Of a stretch of DNA of 64,000 nucleotides, positions 24,353-34,500 are shown piece after piece. The stretch comes from Aphrophora alni (Eukaryota > Arthropoda > Insecta > Hemiptera > Aphrophoridae): the NCBI GenBank assembly GCA_963513935.1, contig OY740772.1, positions 98,785,340-98,849,339 of the forward strand, given 5' to 3'. Made by a program: the position numbers and the translations under genes. Each line of letters begins with the position of its first letter. Within the stretch, counting starts at the first letter, position 1. Under the pieces are notes generated by a model that was given only the letters and a program-made list of their open reading frames with translations, had not been told where the DNA came from and made no database searches.

Positions 24353-25032
24353 TATTATAAATGTTATATCATTAATTTCGAATCCGGAAATAAACCAAAA
24401 ACATTAAGTTCATCAGAAATTTGATCCTTTTGTAAGCTTTACAAGACTTTTGTATGACTTTGGAAGATACGATATGATGTTTTTCTTCTAGCTACCCGTC
24501 TAGCTATATACTCACAATACCCTAATAATCCCTTTGTTTTTACAGTACCTAATAAAATGTAGACGGAGTCTTTAATGTAATATCCCAAACAGTTGAAAAG
24601 AAAACGTGTCGTATAAATCAAATACTTTAAAAACACGAGGTAGTGGAAAGAAGAAAGTCTAAAGGAATAAGATTTCTATGGAGTATCACAAATGGAGATC
24701 CATTTCATACGTTACGAAAAGGAAACACAAAGGATCAACAAGAAATATATAATGCATCACATCAAGTAATAAGATCTCATGAGCAGTGAAAAGCCTACAA
24801 ACAGCTGCCATTAAATTTCAGATGGCAGGAACTTATCTCCCATACTGCAGTCATATTTAAGGTTTAATGCGGAGTTCATCAGTGTTATATTCAGCAAGCA
24901 GATGCACTTAAGGGACCTGTGTAATAGAATTTGTTTCACGGTGTAATGGATTTTATGTTTTGTTAGTGCTTTTAAAACTGTAATAACAAATTCAATATGT
25001 GCGTTTTACGTTTTTCATAAATTTAAAGATCG

Positions 25033-25390
25033 ATGAGAGTCATCATGCAATGTAATATCAGCACATCCACTAAATGTAATGTTTAAAAGTTGGTTTCTTG
25101 GGCCTTGTTGGAAATTGTATTACTAGATCAAAGTAAGGAAAGTTTGTTTAAAACAGTTGTTAAACAGGATTTTTGAAGCTGGTAATTGTGTTCACTTCTT
25201 TCTTGACGTCGTGGATCAAATAATAATATAGATCTAAAAGTATATAAGACAAGTGAGTGTCATAATGATACAAATAGCTTTAACATTCTTATTACTTACT
25301 TTGTATACGAAGTTTGGTCAACATAAAAAATAACCTCCGTTTTTGACTGTTATCGTCGTATTTTGGAAACTGAAATAATATATTTCACCA
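25033..25390 (+). repeat. RepA copy (5' part plus decayed remainder)
   Basis: GAGTCATCATGCAATGTAAT, TCCACTAAATGTAATG, GTTTAAAACAGTTGTTAAAC and TTTCTTGACGTCGTGG, then a collapsed middle to TTGTATACGAAGTTTGG. Confidence 0.65.
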
Positions 25391-25399
25391 CTAGTAGCG

Positions 25400-25520
25400 A
25401 AAGTAGCCTTTCTCCGGTGCATGACGAATGTTCACGTGTGAGCCGAAGCCGAACAAGGAACATTGATTTCACGTGTGGGGCGAAGCCGTGCACGGGAATA
25501 ATTTAGTCTTGCACCGGAAC
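25400..25520 (+). repeat. Two ~45-bp CpG-rich direct repeats
   Basis: TTCACGTGTGAGCCGAAGCCG (25430) and TTCACGTGTGGGGCGAAGCCG (25469) are near-copies, each followed by an ACGGGAA/ACAAGGAA segment, flanked by CTTTCTCCGGTGCATGACG / TCTTGCACCGGAACGACCC. GC-rich relative to surroundings. Function unknown. Confidence 0.5.
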
Positions 25521-26014
25521 GACCCTTTTGGGACGAGTTATGAACGATACTTTTCATCATACTGCAAAATTACACAATAAAGCTCATAATTTGTTCTGAA
25601 TGTGTATTTATGTAATATCTATGTATTCATCTTCATATCTACCACGATATTTTCATGGAAGTAAATTGTCCGTTACATCTGCAGCTTTTTAAAAAAATAA
25701 TTCATCGGGCAATTTCATTATATTATTATTTAAAACAATATCTCTATTCAAAAATAAAGTTTAGTATTTGTTTTTACGTTGCTATGGGAACGATGATTAA
25801 AAGAGGGATCAGCTGTGTTAATAGCTTAGAACTGAAAAGAAAGAACACTAGCGGAGACAGTGTTAAAACCCGTAAGTAGAGTCCAGAAAACTTTCAGTGC
25901 AATTGCTGATTTACGGCGCAGTTGTAAAACTGATCTGCAATCAGCTGTTTTCAAAGTCTTTTGTAAACGTCGAAAGTATCAACTTTCTGTACAGTGTGAT
26001 GAAAACGTTATATT

Positions 26015-26595
26015 CGACAGGCCTTCCGTGCGTCATCGTTGTCGTCGTCTGTGTGTGAGCACTAAATAAAGCTAGGAACATGAAATTTGATATAGAGTAC
26101 TGTAGTGCGCCCTATTGATGTTCATAAATATCGAATTAAAAATGGCGTTCGTAGTAAACAGTTATATATTTTGTTACTAAATCGGAGAAATATTTGAATT
26201 TTTTGATTCTGCATGTAATGGCACTAACCTGACCTCTCACTTTCTCTTTGTGATTACAAATATAACGATGTTATTGTAAAAATCGTAATTTCCAATTGTG
26301 ACTTTCTCAAGAAAATGTGATATTCTTACAATCTGGCACGGCGGAGTCACCGACACGACAGTAGGGTGTAGAAGCTCCCTCACAAAGTTACAGCTTCGAG
26401 ACACTGAAATAATGGCCTAGCCAACCTCAAGAAAGTAGCGATATACACAATTTCGAACGTTTATAACAATAAATTTACTCTACTGGTACCAGTACAATTA
26501 ACACTTCCTATAAAGCCCAAGAAACCAACTTTATACATTTAGAGTATCTACTTGTTATTACATTGCATGATGGGGCTAGGTTAGTATCATGATTG
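26015..26595 (-). repeat. RepA copy, near full length
   Basis: Reverse RepA in order: GCGTCATCGTTGTCGTCG, GAACATGAAATTTGATATAG, GGCGTTCGTAG region, TGCATGTAATGGCACTAAC, GCGGAGTCACCGACACGAC, GTAGCGATATACACAATTT, AACCAACTTTATACATTTAG, and the 5' terminus GGGGCTAGGTTAGTATCATG. Confidence 0.8.
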
Positions 26596-27229
26596 CTCAC
26601 ATCAACTTGTTTCTTCATTAGATGTTTGAAGTTTCCACAATTGTTGATCATCTGATTAGAATTTAAAGTACTTTTCTAAAGTGTCTATCAGAGAATTGAA
26701 TAATAACAATGCTTTGTTTTTTGTGATCATATGGTATAAAGATCCACCTCTTTGCGGTGGATGTATGCAGTCCCAACTCTCCCCCCCCCCCAATATTCAT
26801 AAATAACAAGAGGGGAGTTACATGAAATATATTGCGTAACTCCAGTCAGAACGTTCGGTATAGTTTAATAAATGGGTTTTCTCCTATTCAAAGTTTTGAA
26901 TGTATCCTACCCTAGTGTAAAGCGACGAGGATATAGTGAGGGAAGGCAAAACCCTTATATATTTTGTTCAGAATTTCATCAGTACTTTTTCTGATATGTA
27001 CAGGGTGTCTCTGAAATTCACAAAGAAAATGTAGATGCGTATTCTTTAGATAAAAACCGTGCAAAAACATTGCACAAACTTTCTCATTCATACATCACGA
27101 AACCTAATAACAACTAACCAAAACTAATCGCCATCAAAAATGTCTGTTCGGTATTTAATTTGACAACCAAAATGTTAAAATGAACCCGTCTTTGAATAAA
27201 CAATTTAAAAAGGTATAGTACCATAAACA

Positions 27230-27475
27230 AAACTGTCTAAATTGTATTTGATTAAAATCGAACTTGGAGTGTTATAAAAATATAAAAACTAAAAAACTGT
27301 TTAAAATGGCAACCATTTTAAATTTCTAAATGAATATTTCTGAATTTCAATAGGGTAGAGCACATTATACCAAATCTCATGTGGATGTGTTGTGCTTAAG
27401 TATAAACGACTTTCCTGACTCCATGTAATGTGAAGGTTAGTCAAACAACGAGGTCTAAATTTTGGACGATGACCA
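27230..27475 (+). repeat. RepA 3' half
   Basis: GTTTAAAATGGCAACCATTT, TTTCTGAATTTCAATAGGG, ATACCAAATCTCATGTGG and TTCCTGACTCCATGTAATG, then GGACGATGACCAA where the normal RepA end (ACGATTACCAAACTTACCC) is replaced by (AACCT)n. Confidence 0.7.
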
Positions 27476-27477
27476 AT

Positions 27478-27750
27478 CCTAACCTAACCTAACCTAACCT
27501 AACCCACCCTAACCTAACCTAACAACGAGGTCTAAATTTTGGACGATGACAAAACCTAACCTAACCTAACCAAACTCTAACCTAACCTAACCTAACCTAA
27601 CCTAACCTAACCCAACCTAACCTAACCTAACATAAACCACAAACGGACTTTGTAATTTCCTGACGTCATGTAACGCGAAGGTTAGTCAAACAACGAGGTC
27701 TAACTTTTGGACGATGACCAAACCTAACCTAACCTAACCTAACCTAAACT
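27478..27750. repeat. (AACCT)n / TTAGG telomere-type arrays, three blocks in a ~100-120 bp higher-order repeat
   Basis: Pentamer blocks at 27478-27523, 27551-27632 and 27719-27748. They are separated by copies of the RepA tail CAACGAGGTCTAAATTTTGG / ACGATGACCAAA. TTAGG is the ancestral arthropod telomere repeat. Here each block is attached to a RepA tail, which already contains an ACCAAACTTACCC-like seed, so local slippage followed by duplication of tail plus pentamers is as likely as telomeric insertion. Confidence 0.85.
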
Positions 27751-28118
27751 AGTCTAGATAATATTTATCCCCTAATAATGCTTAATTCGATTGAATAGTA
27801 CATTATATTTGAAATCGACAGAGGTCGAAGTTTATGTTTCTTTATTTAGCAATTATTGATTTTCCAGAGCCATTTAACAAACTGGGATCTTTCACGAATT
27901 GAATTTATCATCGGTAAAAAAAGAATCACTCTTCCTGTTAGTTAATTCCATTCTGTAAATTGAACACTTTAAAATACTAATTGAATTGCCAACACTTCTA
28001 ACATCTCTGCTGAAAGGTTTTCCGTGCTGACAATTACCGATACTCTGAGAGGATCCAAGAACATAATTTTTTAAAACACTTTCGTATAAATCGATGTAAT
28101 TACAATATTCTCTAACCC

Positions 28119-28367
28119 TCAGGGGCTGACTTATAACGAGTACAGGCTTGGCAATACCGAGGGACCTAGCTGGATCCTACACTTTTATGTTGTCTTGGGT
28201 TTGATTATTCTCTTTTATCTTTCCTATCAAGTCTCTCTTGACCAACTCTTGTTCTTTTCCAAATATGATTCTATTAGAGTATTCGAGGACTAAGCGTCTT
28301 TTTTTTATGTTCTTTTCTTCCTTATTTTTTCTTAGGCGGGTTTATTTCCCTGTAAACAACAAGAGAA
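28119..28367 (-). repeat. RepB copy, full length
   Basis: Reverse RepB from CAGGGGCTGACTTATAACGA through CGAGGGACCTAGCTGGATCC, CTTGACCAACTCTTGTTC and TATTAGAGTATTCGAGG to CTGTAAACAACAAGA. Confidence 0.85.
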
Positions 28368-28744
28368 AAAATGAATTATGCATTCCTAAGTGATAATATG
28401 ACGAGTGACTGTGAAGAGAAGATCTAACTCAATGTTTGAAGCGTAAATAATCCGAACATTGTTTATATTTAAGAGTGAGAATTTCATACACGTTAAATGA
28501 AAATTATAGTAATTTACAGGCCACAGTGTAATCTTTATAAATTTTAATAAATAATTAGGCCACAGTGTAATAAATAATAATTTATTTGAAATTTCTTTAT
28601 TTCTATAAAAACGTTTAATCATAGACGTAAAAACATTAAAACATAAGTGACGAATTTTGTGATTTTTTTTGACAGTAGTAAAGTTTTGAAAACAATTTAA
28701 ATTTTATTTCGCATTAGAAGTTTTAATTCCTTAAATATAAGTAG

Positions 28745-29230
28745 TATATAGAGAATTTTATGAGATGGGTCAAAAACTCGATGTCGAGTTTTTTACCGGA
28801 TACATCCGTTTTGAGGACTCCGAGTCCAAAAAGTGTTTGTTTTTTAATAATAACCGCCCTTTTTCTGCCCAAACGTGTAGATCGATTTCAATAAAATTTT
28901 GTATCTGTACATATTTTGGCCATATTTCAAGATATTTCTTACATCTCAAAATCTGGGAGTAGAAAAAACATAAGAAAAACAAAACCTTACTTGTAATAAT
29001 CTTAAAGGTACCAAATTTCATGAAAATCGTGATAGCCGATTTTTAGATAATTTTTATTTTAACTTTTGTTCTCATGGCAGCCACACCTACATTTTAATTT
29101 ATCGGGAAAAAATGTAAAAATTTCTCGAGTTATGATCAAAACATACCCGTATACTAATTTTGATCAAAATCGGCCCCTCATTTGGAATTTAGAACAATTC
29201 ACAGCTCACAAATAAGAGATAGACGTAATT
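28745..29230 (+). repeat. RepC copy
   Basis: ATTTCAATAAAATTTTGTAT, CAAATTTCATGAAAATCG, TGATAGCCGATTTTTAG and TTTTGATCAAAATCGGCCCC are RepC landmarks. The overlapping open frames at 28765-28962 (plus) and 28770-29021 (minus) look incidental. Confidence 0.5.
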
Positions 29231-29867
29231 CTAAAAAGTTATTTTTTAAAACGCTTATATGTATAAAGACGTTTTTGTGATATTACATGCTTAATCTATA
29301 CTACGTATATTTGTGCTGGAGTAAGAAGACTTTACATGTTCCGCGGTTTGATATTAACAATGTTTTTAAAATCAATAATACTTTGAAATCTTTATTTCTG
29401 TATAAACGGAAGTTTGCTCTTAACATATTAGGGATTTCCATAAAGTTATAAATGCGAGAAATTATCAAACTGTTTTTGACGGAAAAGTTGTTTCTTGAGT
29501 TTGTTGATTTATCTCCCGCCGAAGTCCAAAAAGTTTGAAAGAAAACACACAATTTAAAGTTTACTTTAGTGAAATAATATGCTAGCAACCCTGCCGTATC
29601 TCCTAGCTATTCGAGAATCTTTTTTTTTTTTGAGGTTAGGGTTGGAAATGTTTGACCATACGTACGTTATTATTCACCGTAGAGAGGTCAAGTTGATACC
29701 ATTACATACAGAATTGAAAACTCCAAACTTTTATCTAATTTAGTGTGTTATAAATTGAATAACTAACGAGATATATTTTTAAAAAACTGTTTAAAATAGC
29801 TCCAATTTAGACATTTTAAGCTCTATTTTTCAGAATTTCAATACCTCTATATGAAAACACTATAGTC

Positions 29868-30116
29868 GATAAAAAAAACTCGAACACAATATCTCACAAA
29901 AAATATGTTTACTTAATCAAACGCGTTTCGACGACAAAGTCGCCCTCCTCAGTGATACATGAGCTACAATAACAAAACGTGTAGCTCATGTATCACTGAG
30001 GATGGCGACTTTGTCGTTGAAACGCGTTTAAGTAAACATAATTTTTGTGAGATCTTGTGTTCGAGTTTTTTTTCTATCTATATCTATCTCACAAGTCAAG
30101 CTCAATATTATTTATT
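29868..30116. mobile_element. Palindromic hammerhead-bearing insertion (Penelope-like or retrozyme-like)
   Basis: A ~249-bp insertion flanked by a 12-bp target duplication AACACTATAGTC (29856-29867 and 30117-30128) inside RepA. Arms ~29879-29970 and ~29980-30067 are inverted repeats of each other. Each carries a hammerhead-type core: minus strand 29916-29956 and plus strand 29996-30029. The minus copy has CTGAGGA, a six-pair stem II with TTT loop, GAAA, palindromic ACGCGT in place of helix III, a GTT triplet and a 4-pair helix I (ATCA/TGAT). Such minimal type-I hammerheads with tiny palindromic helix III are known from Penelope-like retroelement terminal repeats and metazoan retrozymes. No reverse transcriptase is present. 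Confidence 0.65.
29916..29956 (-). ncRNA. Candidate type-I hammerhead ribozyme, best-preserved copy
   Basis: On the minus strand: helix I strand ATCA (29956-29953), CTGAGGA (29952-29946), stem II GGCGAC/GTCGTC closed by TTT, GAAA, then CGCGTT and helix I partner TGAT (29919-29916). All conserved core positions (CUGANGA, GAAA, NUH) are met. Helix III would be only A-U and C-G in cis; the ACGCGT palindrome would let two RNAs form a dimer. Cleavage is predicted after GTT. Activity is inferred, not shown. Confidence 0.55.
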
Positions 30117-30657
30117 AACACTATAGTCCTCTATACCAAATTTCATATATTGTGTTAATTGTTGACACCGCTATCGTGCTTACATACATCGTGCCAATGA
30201 CGACGTACAGACGGTATGTCGATAATTAACTTTAAAACCAAAATTATATATGTCTCTTCGGTGACGGTAAATGAGTAGTAATATTTTGAGAGGGAGTCAT
30301 TTAAAAGAGTAAATACAATTTTACACCGTGTACGCATATCTTTCTATATTGAAAAATCCTGTCTGTCAAAATGTTCTATTAATATTTATTTAAAATCGAA
30401 TTGAAATGGATTTTCTCCCGTACAAAGCTCGGTTAGCTCAACTAGAACTATGGATGTCGTACATAATGCATGAGACAAGACTCGACACCTGTTTGTTTGC
30501 TCTAATGGCGTAGTTGTTGGAGTAGCAAATATTGCAACAATGATCCAATCTAGTCACCATCAATATTCATGATCTTCAGTAGGGTTGCTTGTTTCAGCTA
30601 TCTTTCATTCCTTGTGAAACTTTGAATTAACATTTGTCATTTGTATCTGCTGTTATA

Positions 30658-30920
30658 AAGGGTGTCCCACGAAGAGGTCGCTATTTTTGAATTAGTATGA
30701 TGGAAGTTGAGAACACTTTACAAACTTGACACTACAAATAAAAACATTTTTTTGAAAAAAAAATACCATTATTTTTTTATTCCGCCATTTTCTTATGATT
30801 GAACATACAAAAATGAAACTCGAGGGTACTTTTTTATATAACTATGTAACATAACTGTAGAGTGTTCCATACATCCGGCATATTAATTCAAAAATAACAA
30901 CCTCTTAGTGGGACACCCGG
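30658..30920. mobile_element. 263-bp MITE with TA target site
   Basis: Termini GGGTGTCCCACGAAGAGGTC... (left) and the reverse of GGGTGTCCCACTAAGAGGTT (right) form imperfect ~42-bp inverted repeats, continuing TATTTTTGAATTA(G/A)TATG. TA lies at both edges (30656-30657 and 30921-30922), consistent with Tc1/mariner-superfamily targeting. The interior is A/T-rich with runs of A and T and no coding capacity. Confidence 0.75.
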
Positions 30921-31254
30921 TATTTGCAGGTGTTATATTTTCCTACTTATTGACAGATCAGAGATCTATACTAATATCAAACTGGGGATGCGGCTGAACG
31001 TAGGGTCCCTTCACTCACACAAGCGCCAGAGGGTTAGGGTGTCCGATGCACGTATGAATCACCTACTGGGCTTCACTTTATAAAACTTTAATTTATTTTA
31101 TTTGATATTGAAAAAGAAAACTCTATAATATATTTTTATTCTACACCTAATTACAAGAAAAATGAGACCAAGCAACGTATAATTTACTGAATTATAGCAA
31201 ACAAACAACAATGTTTTTATTTGAATGGTACTAAATTCACAAAATTAAGAACAA

Positions 31255-31755
31255 ACATAAAATTTGATATAGGGGATTATATTGGTTTCCTATAGAACGT
31301 TATTACAATTCAGAAAAATCTAATTGAAAATATCAAAATGACGGCCATTTTAAATAGTTTTTTGTGTATATCTTATGTTTTATTCAACTTATAAAGGACT
31401 CAATTAGTTAAACATTTGTCGATTTCAATTCCAACCTCCCACCTCTCTAGGATGATAACTGGCGAAGACATTGTATTGAATGTGATATTCGTAAACTAAA
31501 CTTACGACATGGTGGATACATCGGCACGAGCGAAGCGAGTGGAGACATTTAATATTCACATCTATGTGAAGGCTTAAGGACTACAACAAAGTAGATCCAT
31601 ATAAATTGTGTACCAACTGTTTTAAATAAACTTACCTTAACCCTTGAACTACAAATACAATTCATCATTTCCTAGATGACGCGAGAAACCAACTTTTTAT
31701 TTAGAAAATCTGCTTGTATACATTGTATTATGTGAATGAGTAAGTACCATACTCC
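31255..31755 (-). repeat. RepA copy, near full length from middle to 5' end
   Basis: Reverse RepA: TTGGTTTCCTATAGAACG, CAAAATGACGGCCATTTTA, TTCCAACCTCCCACCTCTC, CGGCACGAGCGAAGCGAGTG, GTACCAACTGTTTTAAATAA, CGAGAAACCAACTTTTTATT, and 5' terminus GAGTAAGTACCATACTCC. This end continues directly into the first unit of the 106-bp satellite. Confidence 0.8.
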
Positions 31756-31841
31756 ACCAACTTGTTACGACCACTAGAATGAGTATCAAGGAAACATAAC
31801 TTTTGTATCGTGTTATATGTTGTTGCCACTGTATTATGTCA

Positions 31842-32094
31842 TTACAATAATATTTCAAGTGAAAATATACGACCTAGACTGGGAATCGAACCCAGGACCT
31901 TTGGCTTTACGCGCCAATACTCTGAGCTATCCTAGTCGCTTCCCAGTACAGGGCGTAGACTTCTCACTTGACTTTACGTTTAATTGCTGCAATTTTGAGT
32001 TTACAAATTAATTACCTCACATATGCGACATTGAAATTAATTTTTACTCATTTTTCAGCCCTTACGTATGTATTCACTTGAAATATTATTGTAA
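31842..32094 (-). mobile_element. 253-bp element with perfect 22-bp inverted ends and a tRNA-like domain
   Basis: Ends 31842-31863 (TTACAATAATATTTCAAGTG...) and 32073-32094 are exact reverse complements. Inside, on the minus strand (31936-31872), is a tRNA-like sequence near the 3' end, so it is unlike a normal SINE with a 5' tRNA head. It interrupts the 106-bp satellite between units 1 and 2. Could be a MITE that captured a tRNA gene, or a foldback SINE variant. Confidence 0.6.
31872..31936 (-). pseudogene. tRNA-like pseudogene (anticodon GTA by position), D-loop shortened
   Basis: Minus strand: acceptor strand ACTAGGA, then TA, GCTCAG, an anticodon arm TTGGC-GCGTAAA-GCCAA (7-nt loop, middle triplet GTA, which would be Tyr), T arm CTGGG-TTCGATT-CCCAG with a perfect B box, and acceptor strand TCTAGGT. 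Six of seven acceptor positions pair (with wobbles). Length is only 65 nt because the D loop and arm are reduced, and position 33 is C instead of T. So it is a pseudogene or element promoter, not a functional tRNA. Confidence 0.6.
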
Positions 32095-33824
32095 ATTCAA
32101 TACTTGCTAGTATAAACGTATAAGCGGAGAAATCAAATAATTAAAAAATAAATAAATTGTATTATGTGGCTGAGTAAGTAACATTCTCCACCAACTTGTT
32201 ATGACCACTAGAATGAGTATCAAGGAAACATAACTTTTGTATCGTGTTATATTATGTTGCCATTGAATTATGTGGCTGAGTAAGTACCATACTCCACCAA
32301 CTTGTTATGACCACTAGAATGAGTATCAAGGAAACATAACTTTTGTATCGTGTTATATTATGTTGCCATTGTATTATGTGGCTGAGTAAGTAACATTCTC
32401 CACCAACTTGTTATGACCACTAGAATGAGTATCAAGGAAACATAACTTTTGTATCGTGTTATATTATGTTGCCATTGTATTATGTGGCTGAGTAAGTACC
32501 ATACTCCACCAACTTGTTATGACCACTAGAATGAGTATCAAGGAAACATAACTTTTGTATCGTGTTATATGTTGTTGCCATTGTATTATGTGGCTGAGTA
32601 AGTAACATTCTCCACCAACTTGTTATGACCACTAGAATGAGTATCAAGGAAACATAACTTTTGTATCGTGTTATATGTTGTTGCCATTGTATTATGTGGC
32701 TGAGTAAGTACCATACTCCACCAACTTGTTATGACCACTAGAATGAGTATCAAGGAAACATAACTTTTGTATCGTGTTATATGTTGATGCCATTGTATTA
32801 TGTGGCTGAGTAAGTACCATACTCCACCAACTTGTTACTACCACTAGAATGAGTATCAAGGAAACATAACTTTTGTATCGTGTTATATGTTGATGCCATT
32901 GTATTATGTGGCTGAGTAAGTACCATACTCCACCAACTTGTTATGACCACTAGAATGAGTATCAAGGAAACATAACTTTTGTATCGTGTTATATGTTGTT
33001 GCCATTGTATTATGTTTACTATATTCAACCAATATTATCCAACCTAATTCAATTAAATTGATACGAAAAGTTTAATATTTGAATGAAAACTAATTTTAAC
33101 GGAAACCCCATTACAAATAATAATTACTTCACATCAAACTTGTTTAAAATTGCAATTAAAAGAATAATCAAATTACATGTTAACTTGTTTAATATGACAT
33201 CGATGTAATGGAATTCCTGATTGCTCTAATAATTAGTACTTTTCCCAACCTACATAATCGCTTGCTCTGTATTTATATTACTCATTAAAATTAATTACAT
33301 ATAAATTAAAATAGTAATCAAATATCTATGTGAATCTCTATGTGTCAATGTTGAAACCTTTATAAATATATGTTTTAAAATAATTTTCTTTTTTAGTGGT
33401 TCTGTTATCAATCGACCTTGTTCTTCGTTGCGTTAACAATCTGACGTTTATAGACATACGTTTATTTCACAGAAGGCATCAGCAAAAATAGATTAAATCC
33501 ACCGTACAAATAATGTAAAATCAAAACACAGAACATCTCACAAATAATTTATTAATAATAACATAAAATAGCGATTACATTATAAATTTAAAAGATACAT
33601 GCTTAATGTTATAATTACATGGATTGATAATGGAAACCACATCATCAATATTACGTGGCAAATTACTTCTACAAAATTAAGTAATCCTTTTGCCATGCGA
33701 GGCTGTTTTGGGTTTACCTCCCCGATTTGTACTACATCATCGATTAGAAAGATAGACATCAACTTTAAATCTCTCAAAATACATTTTGTATTTCGTAAAC
33801 TAATTTATGTAATGAATTAGCCGT

Positions 33825-33900
33825 TGCATATTCTTAATAGCGTCAGCGTCGGAAGAGAACAAGAGTTGGTCAAGAGAGATATGAAAGATAGAGAGAGCCT
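33825..33900 (+). repeat. RepB fragment
   Basis: AATAGCGTCAGCGTCGGAAG, GAACAAGAGTTGGTCAAG, then GATATGAAAGATAGAGAGAG before joining RepA at ~33925. Confidence 0.6.
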
Positions 33901-33924
33901 ACAAGAAACAAGTTGAAGAGAGGC

Positions 33925-34415
33925 ATCATAGTACTTACCCGTCCTGATCATATAATGTGCATTCTGATACTCTAAATGTAAAGGAAAAAGTTTGTTTCTT
34001 GGAGCTTTTGTAGGATATTTTAAATTGTATTAGTAGATTCAGGGTTTCAAATTGTTTAAAACAGTTCTTACACAGGTTTTCTGAACCTGGTAATTGTGTA
34101 TATCACTGGTCTCGGGACGTCGACCAGGCCTCTTAGATGTTTATTTATTATTAAATGTTCACTCGCTTCTCTCATTTAAGTGTCGGAGCTCTAGTGGTCC
34201 TCATGTAAATACAATACTAAGCCTCCACTCCCTACAATCGTTGTTTGGTAAGTTGGGGTTCGAAATTACATTTTTTGACAATAACTTCGCTATTTTTTAT
34301 CGTAGTGAGGTGGGATTTGATACCATTACATTCAGAATTTAAATCCTGAGGCCACGCAACGTCGAAAATTTTGAAATTTCCAAATGTACCCTATAGGCTA
34401 CTTCGCATATTGGGT
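33925..34415 (+). repeat. RepA copy, internally shortened
   Basis: GGCATCATAGTACTTACCCG, ATTCTGATACTCTAAATG, GTTTAAAACAGTTCTTACAC, CGGGACGTCGACCAGGCC, CCTCCACTCCCTACAATCG and CAATAACTTCGCTATTT, then deleted to the 3' end ACTTCGCATATTGGGTAAG. Confidence 0.75.
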
Positions 34416-34419
34416 AAGT

Positions 34420-34500
34420 GAAAAGGTGTAGTAGATCCAGCTGGGTCCCTCGGGATTGTCATGCCCGTACTCACTATAGTGAGCCCCTGAAGGAATAAAA
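34420..34500 (+). repeat. RepB 3' end fused to RepA 3' end
   Basis: AAGGTGTAGTAGATCCAGCT to CACTATAGTGAGCCCCTGAA, immediately after the RepA terminus. Confidence 0.7.

Larger units (their letters stand above)
29650..30240 (+). repeat. RepA 3' half, interrupted by a palindromic insertion
   Basis: RepA from GAGAGGTCAAGTTGATACC through GTTTAAAATAGCTCCAATTT to AATTTCAATACCTC, then the insertion 29868-30116, then TATAGTCCTCTATACCAAAT to GTACAGACGGTATGTCG. The RepA copy predates the insertion. Confidence 0.8.
31727..33020. repeat. 106-bp satellite: 8 contiguous units plus one separated unit
   Basis: TTTTGTATCG of each unit lies at 32235, 32341, 32447, 32553, 32659, 32765, 32871 and 32977, exactly 106 bp apart; a ninth is at 31801. 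Each unit includes ATGTGGCTGAGTAAGTACCAT, the reverse of the RepA 5' terminus, plus adjacent DNA (CCACCAACTTGTTATGACC, ATGAGTATCAAGGAAACATA). Units differ at few sites (ACC/AAC, TACCAT/TAACAT, GTTG/TATG/GATG). An unrelated element (31842-32094) splits unit 1 from the rest. The open frame 32798-33028 (minus) is an artefact of the repeat. Confidence 0.9.

Noticed and set aside
27478..27750. True chromosome-end telomere
   Set aside because: Short, degenerate, interrupted and internal, with the same RepA tail between blocks.
31872..31936. Functional tRNA-Tyr gene
   Set aside because: D arm is shortened, position 33 is C, the acceptor has a mismatch, and the sequence is inside an element with inverted ends.
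32798..33028. Minus-strand 76-codon frame
   Set aside because: Lies wholly in the 106-bp satellite.
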